Below, piece by piece: positions 60,077 to 64,000 of a DNA stretch of 64,000 nucleotides. The stretch's first letter is position 1, and every line of letters begins with the position of its first letter. Below the pieces are notes generated by a model. It was not told where the DNA came from and did not search any database. It saw only the letters and a list, made by a program, of their open reading frames with translations. The position numbers were made by a program, and so were the translations under genes. The stretch is taken from assembly GCA_014925825.1 (NCBI GenBank), contig JACGCK010000081.1:62001-126000 (forward strand). Direction: 5' to 3'. The stretch comes from Pholiota molesta (taxonomy: Eukaryota; Basidiomycota; Agaricomycetes; Agaricales; Strophariaceae).

Positions 60077-61470
60077 ATGGTCTCAACAGGTCTTCCTGCC
60101 CACGAAAGGTCGAGCAAATCCTGGATAGCTCAACACGAAGACCACTCTGACGTTTCGCGATGGCACATCCCCGAAGGCCAATCACGCCGCGCTTTCATCA
60201 GACGCTGCGCCAGGAACGCCCTACCTGATAGGATCGCTCATTTCTTTCATCCAACACGCGCCACGCTCGCTTCAGAGAATGACGGCCAGAGCATGACGCA
60301 AGAATGGACATCCAGACAACACCGAAAGCACTGGTACCAGTACCGATCGCCTACGACGGGTGACTCGCGCCATCGGGATACGACGTGGGGTAAATTGGCA
60401 AGTATGACCAGGTTTGAGTATTGGAATATTAGTTGGTGGGTTGCTCAGGTGCGTAACATATGTTCTTGAGATTGGAACTTCCAGATTTATGTATCGATGA
60501 ACAGGCCTTTACGTGGGGAAGCGTGGTGTGGGTCATCAATGGATTCGCCGTCTTCCTTCCCTTCTGCAACTCTCACTTCGGGAAGGCGTCCAATAGCAGT
60601 GGCTGGACAGCCTTCATCGGTGCGACCATATTCGAATTCGGCTCAGTTTTAGCTGTTTGGGAGGCATGGAACGCAGATACCAGGGCATTTGAATTCAACG
60701 TAGAACGAGCCGTAGCAAGGGTCAAGGAAGACGTGGAGAACGGAATGAAGCTAGTGGAGGAGACGATCGGAGGAAAGACCGGGTCGTCGCCGGCCCCTGC
60801 GTCCGTAGACGCACGCACGACGGAGAACAGCCCTATGATGGACCAGAAGGAATTTAAGGCAAGGCCGCACTGGGTCTGGTTTTCGACGGAGCGGAAATAT
60901 TGGCATGAGCTGGGGTGGTATGCAGCGTTCTTTCAGATACTGGCGGCCTCGGTCTTCTGGATAAGTGGGTGAGTACCAATCTGGTCCTCATGTACACATC
61001 TAACGTCGAATTCAGCTTCACAGCTATCCAACAATACAAGACGCGATATCACCTCGTACAGATCTTCTAGATGGCATCTTCTGGGTTCCGCAGGTAATCG
61101 GTGGCACTGGATTTGTGATTAGCGCGTGAGTTGTCCTCAGTGATTCTACACTATTCCATGCCTCATTTCTCTCGCAGTACCTTTATCATGTTGGAATCAC
61201 AGCATGTGTGGTGGAAACCTCGCCCGTTATCACTGGGATGGCATGTTGGATGTAAGCCACCCACAGTTTTTATTTTTGGAAGTCGCCGTCTTATCGCAGT
61301 CTGTAGTTTGGAACTTCGTGGGCAGTGTTGGTTTCACGCTATCTGGAATATTTGGGTTCTACAAGGCGCATTGGGGGATGTACCAAAGCTCTTTGTCAAC
61401 ATTCTGGGGAGGATGGGCTTTCTTGATTGGGAGTGTGGTTCAGTGGTATGAGAGTGTGAATACCGTATGA
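60077..61470 (+). CDS. Fungal integral membrane protein, function unknown
   Basis: The start at 60077 (MVSTGLPAHERSSKSWIAQH) gives a polar N-terminus of about 110 residues. Membrane segments follow: WGSVVWVINGFAVFLPFCNS, AFIGATIFEFGSVLAVWEAW, ELGWYAAFFQILAASVFWIS, VPQVIGGTGFVISA, SVGFTLSGIFGFYKAHWGMY and STFWGGWAFLIGSVVQWYES. Introns at about 60450-60504, 60969-61030, 61123-61178 and 61251-61316. At the third exon join, the second of two AG acceptors (CACAG|CTATCC) must be used; the first leads to an early stop. The WGSVxWVINGF pattern is one I associate with an uncharacterised fungal membrane protein family; no transport role is established. Confidence 0.78.
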
Positions 61471-61985
61471 AATGTTTATACCCTCTCGGCCTTGTAATGA
61501 CCAGCTATATCCGATTGGCCTCGTTCCAGAGCACAGATAGAATCATGCTGTTGACGACACGATGCAACATGCTACGTCTTTTGTTAATGGATGCTTCTTT
61601 TCCGCAGTGCGTTGAGCAGACAGCTGGTCAGCCTTCCCACCTTCCCGCGGCTGCAGTCGGCTTGATATTTTGGAGTAAATGCTCGGCACTGATTCATTAC
61701 TCTACCTTGAACTTTTCCTCGAACAATCGAAGGAACCAAAACACCTAATAATGTCGCTAGCTAGAAATATGGGGACATGACACAAGCAGACGTTGAAGAA
61801 CTTAGAACTTCGAATAAGCGCCCGTCGCAACGTGATGGACGCGTTGTGTAACATCCGCCCAAAAGTTCCGAAGGTTCCTTCGAAAATTAGGTGGGAATTT
61901 TCCCAAATTAGATCAATCCCTGAATAAAGCAATGGCGCGTTTCTTTCTTTCTTCAACCCTTCCGCCTTTCACTTACCTTACTGCC
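61471..61985. other. Intergenic spacer and helicase promoter/5' UTR
   Basis: A 515-bp stretch. The last ~60 bases are pyrimidine-rich, typical of a 5' leader. An in-frame upstream ATG at 61932 is the alternative start of the next gene. Confidence 0.5.
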
Positions 61986-64000
61986 ATGAATTGCCCCAAC
62001 GTCCTGGCACACGGAACATGCTCTGACGATGCCTGCACTTTGGTCCACAATATCTTAACATGTGACTATTGCAGTCGGGTGTTCATGACGGAAGATTTGT
62101 ATGCCGTCCATCTCACCAGCAAGAAACACAAAAAACGCGTCCTTGGCACCTCCTTCGCCGACCATTGTGGTATTTGTGCTATAAACATTGGCGGTGGACC
62201 GCACTTTTGGAATATGCATTTGGCTGGCAAAAAACATCGCTCAAAAGCGTTAGCTATGGGCGTTTCGCCTGATGTTGAACCTCAGGCCCCGGCCAATACC
62301 GCCCACGCAGACTTTTGTGACCTCTGTCAGTCTTTGATCAATAAAAGCCATTGGACCTCGCACATAAACGGGCGGAAGCATAAGTCGCGACAGGTGTTTA
62401 CGAGGTATAGGAATGCGGTCGAAGAGTCCGAGACCGACAAAAATGGCATCTCCATCGCGGGTCTATTCGACTTTGATTTTGTGGAACCGGCTGCGGCTGC
62501 GGCTGGAGTACGAAGCACGGCGACGATTACCACCTCGCTCCCGCACTCAAACTGCGTACTTCAGGAGTTCAGGCTCGCATCATCCCAAGGGACCCGGACT
62601 ACTACCCCTGCGTAAGGAACCACCTCTCTATCTCCTTCTCCATTAACGCTTTCTTCTAGTTTCTCAGTTGCCCTTGATGGAACTACCAGGGAGGTGCGAA
62701 CGATTGCCCCCATCAAGTTGGTCATTACGCTTAGGCAATCGTATATTGGACGCTACGAAGACCGCCTCGAACTCACCTTCAGAGATACTCAACTCCAGAA
62801 GGCATTCGTGATCACACGCACTCTCAAAGCTATACTTGGAAATAAGGCCGACCACGAAGCGTTACGCCCAAGAGCACCGTACGTACCACGCACGAAGTCA
62901 GCTCGTTACGACATCAGGGACGTCGTTGAAGGTGTCAAACCTCCCACAGTCAAGGCCATTCATTATATTGGAAGGTTACCAAAAGCAGTTATTCCACCGC
63001 GTTTGAAAGCCTTGCTATCTGGATCGGAAGGGAGGAAGGCAATCTTGAAGAACATCCACGAGCTATTCATTCCCAAGGACTTCGATAGCAAAACTTACGC
63101 CACTCGGTTCAAATATTTGCTCTGGATCGAGGAGGTCAAAATGGAGTGAGTTGAGCAGCTTGATCACCTTGCCGCGGTTCTTTAATTGTCATTCAAATTT
63201 GCAGAGCGGATTTAGAGCGCTATGACATCCCTGACGCAACTCTTACGCGTCATAATCGATTTTACTAGTGAGGCCCTCTCTATCAAGTATGACCTTATAG
63301 CTAAATGGTACTTTATGTTTAGCTTGGCGGTACCCGGTTTAGCTGAAAAGCGGCCAAGTGTCTTGGTTGGTGACCAAATACTTGTTCAAGAACGAGGTGC
63401 CACCGATGGCCGCTGGTATGAAGGCCATGTACATTTTGTTCGCCAAGCAGATGTTGGCCTCTGTTTCCATACCAGCTTTGACCGATTTCCCGCAGACCGG
63501 CGCTTTCATGTGCGGTTTAAATTGAATCGTATCCCTATGAAGCGCCAACACCAGGCTATGGATACGGTGTTCAATGAGGAGAGGATCCTTTTCCCGATTG
63601 ATCACCATCTACCTCAGAGACCTCCTCGAGTGGCCTTGAAATTATTCAATGGGCTGTTATCCAAGAATGAGCCCCAGTTGCAAGCAGTTGCGTCGATCCT
63701 GAGCTCGCCTGCTGGAAGCCCCCCCTTTGTCGTCTTTGGCCCGTAAGTAACTCCCTGTAGACTCGTATTTGCGAACTATAATTGATCTGGCATATCCAGG
63801 CCTGGTACAGGCAAAACCATCACCATCGTCGAAGCTATTCGACAAATCGTGGCCGAAGTTCCAAACGCGCGGATCCTCGCCTGTGCCCCAAGCAATTCTG
63901 CCGCTGATCTCATCGCCGTCCGTCTCGGTGCAGCTCTGACACCAACAGAACTTTTCCGCTTTTACGCACCATCCCGTTCGAAAGATCAGGTCTCTGACTC
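61986..64000 (+). CDS. SF1 RNA helicase, SDE3/MOV10 type, with N-terminal zinc fingers (3' end outside window)
   Basis: Start chosen at 61986 (MNCPNVLAHGTCSDDACTLV), because a CCCH-type finger (C-x8-C-x4-C-x3-H) begins at once; an ATG at 61932 in the same frame would add 18 residues. Next come three U1-type C2H2 fingers: CDYCSRVF...HLTSKKH, CGICAINI...HLAGKKH and CDLCQSLI...HINGRKH. After an intron the MOV10-like region starts (FSVALDGTTREVRTIAPIKL), with YATRFKYLLWIEEVKME and DILVQERG-like barrel sequence, then the helicase core: SSPAGSPPFVVFGP across an intron to PGTGKTITIVEAI (Walker A) and ILACAPSNSAADLIAVRL (motif Ia). Motifs II-VI lie beyond the window. Plant SDE3 and animal MOV10 act in RNA silencing and retroelement control; that role here is inferred. 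Confidence 0.88.

Overview
The window is a stretch of filamentous-fungal nuclear DNA, almost certainly from a mushroom-forming basidiomycete (Agaricomycetes). The evidence is gene density, genes split by many 45-80 nt GT-AG introns, and the families present: FET3/FTR1 iron uptake, HsbA, CBM19-like secreted proteins, questin oxidase-like, Dal5-type MFS, HIR1, an SDE3/MOV10-type helicase and a fungal zf-PARP protein. About 20 protein-coding genes, two intron-containing tRNA genes and one retrotransposon array can be supported.

Left arm (1-24.6 kb). It starts with a C2H2/RING zinc-finger gene, probably cut at its 5' side. A divergent FTR1 (iron permease) / FET3 (multicopper ferroxidase) pair follows, forming one high-affinity iron uptake module. 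Its shared promoter carries several copies of the motif bound by iron-sensing GATA repressors, and another pair of sites lies beyond the FTR1 3' end. Next come an unknown gene, cytosolic leucyl-tRNA synthetase, the HIR1/HIRA histone chaperone, a Dal5-type MFS permease and a DUF4336 protein.

Middle (24.6-38 kb). This is a repeat island: an array of gag-bearing, pol-less LTR retrotransposon copies (minus strand) with ~1.06 kb LTRs and a 20-bp minisatellite filling much of the internal region. Two near-identical copies lie 5,636 bp apart, and they sit inside an older LTR that has lost most of its CpG dinucleotides. The AT-rich, CpG-poor flanks run into the first half of a gene at 38 kb.

Right arm (38-64 kb). 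It holds an unknown gene with mosaic composition, a zf-PARP protein with a histone-H1-like tail, a small gene, a CBM19-like secreted protein, ribosomal protein eS26, tRNA-Pro(TGG), tRNA-Val(CAC), a NIPA-type magnesium transporter, an HsbA-like secreted protein and a questin-oxidase-like gene with a decayed local duplicate. A second CBM19-like protein, proteasome ATPase RPT6, a multi-spanning membrane protein with a duplicated 5' end, and the N-terminal part of an SF1 RNA helicase with extra zinc fingers complete the arm; the helicase runs off the window.

Two functional themes stand out: reductive iron uptake with a readable regulatory code, and a young retrotransposon island whose surroundings look methylation-decayed, in the same 64 kb as two chromatin/RNA-silencing type genes (HIR1 and the SDE3-like helicase). 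The co-location with silencing genes may be chance.
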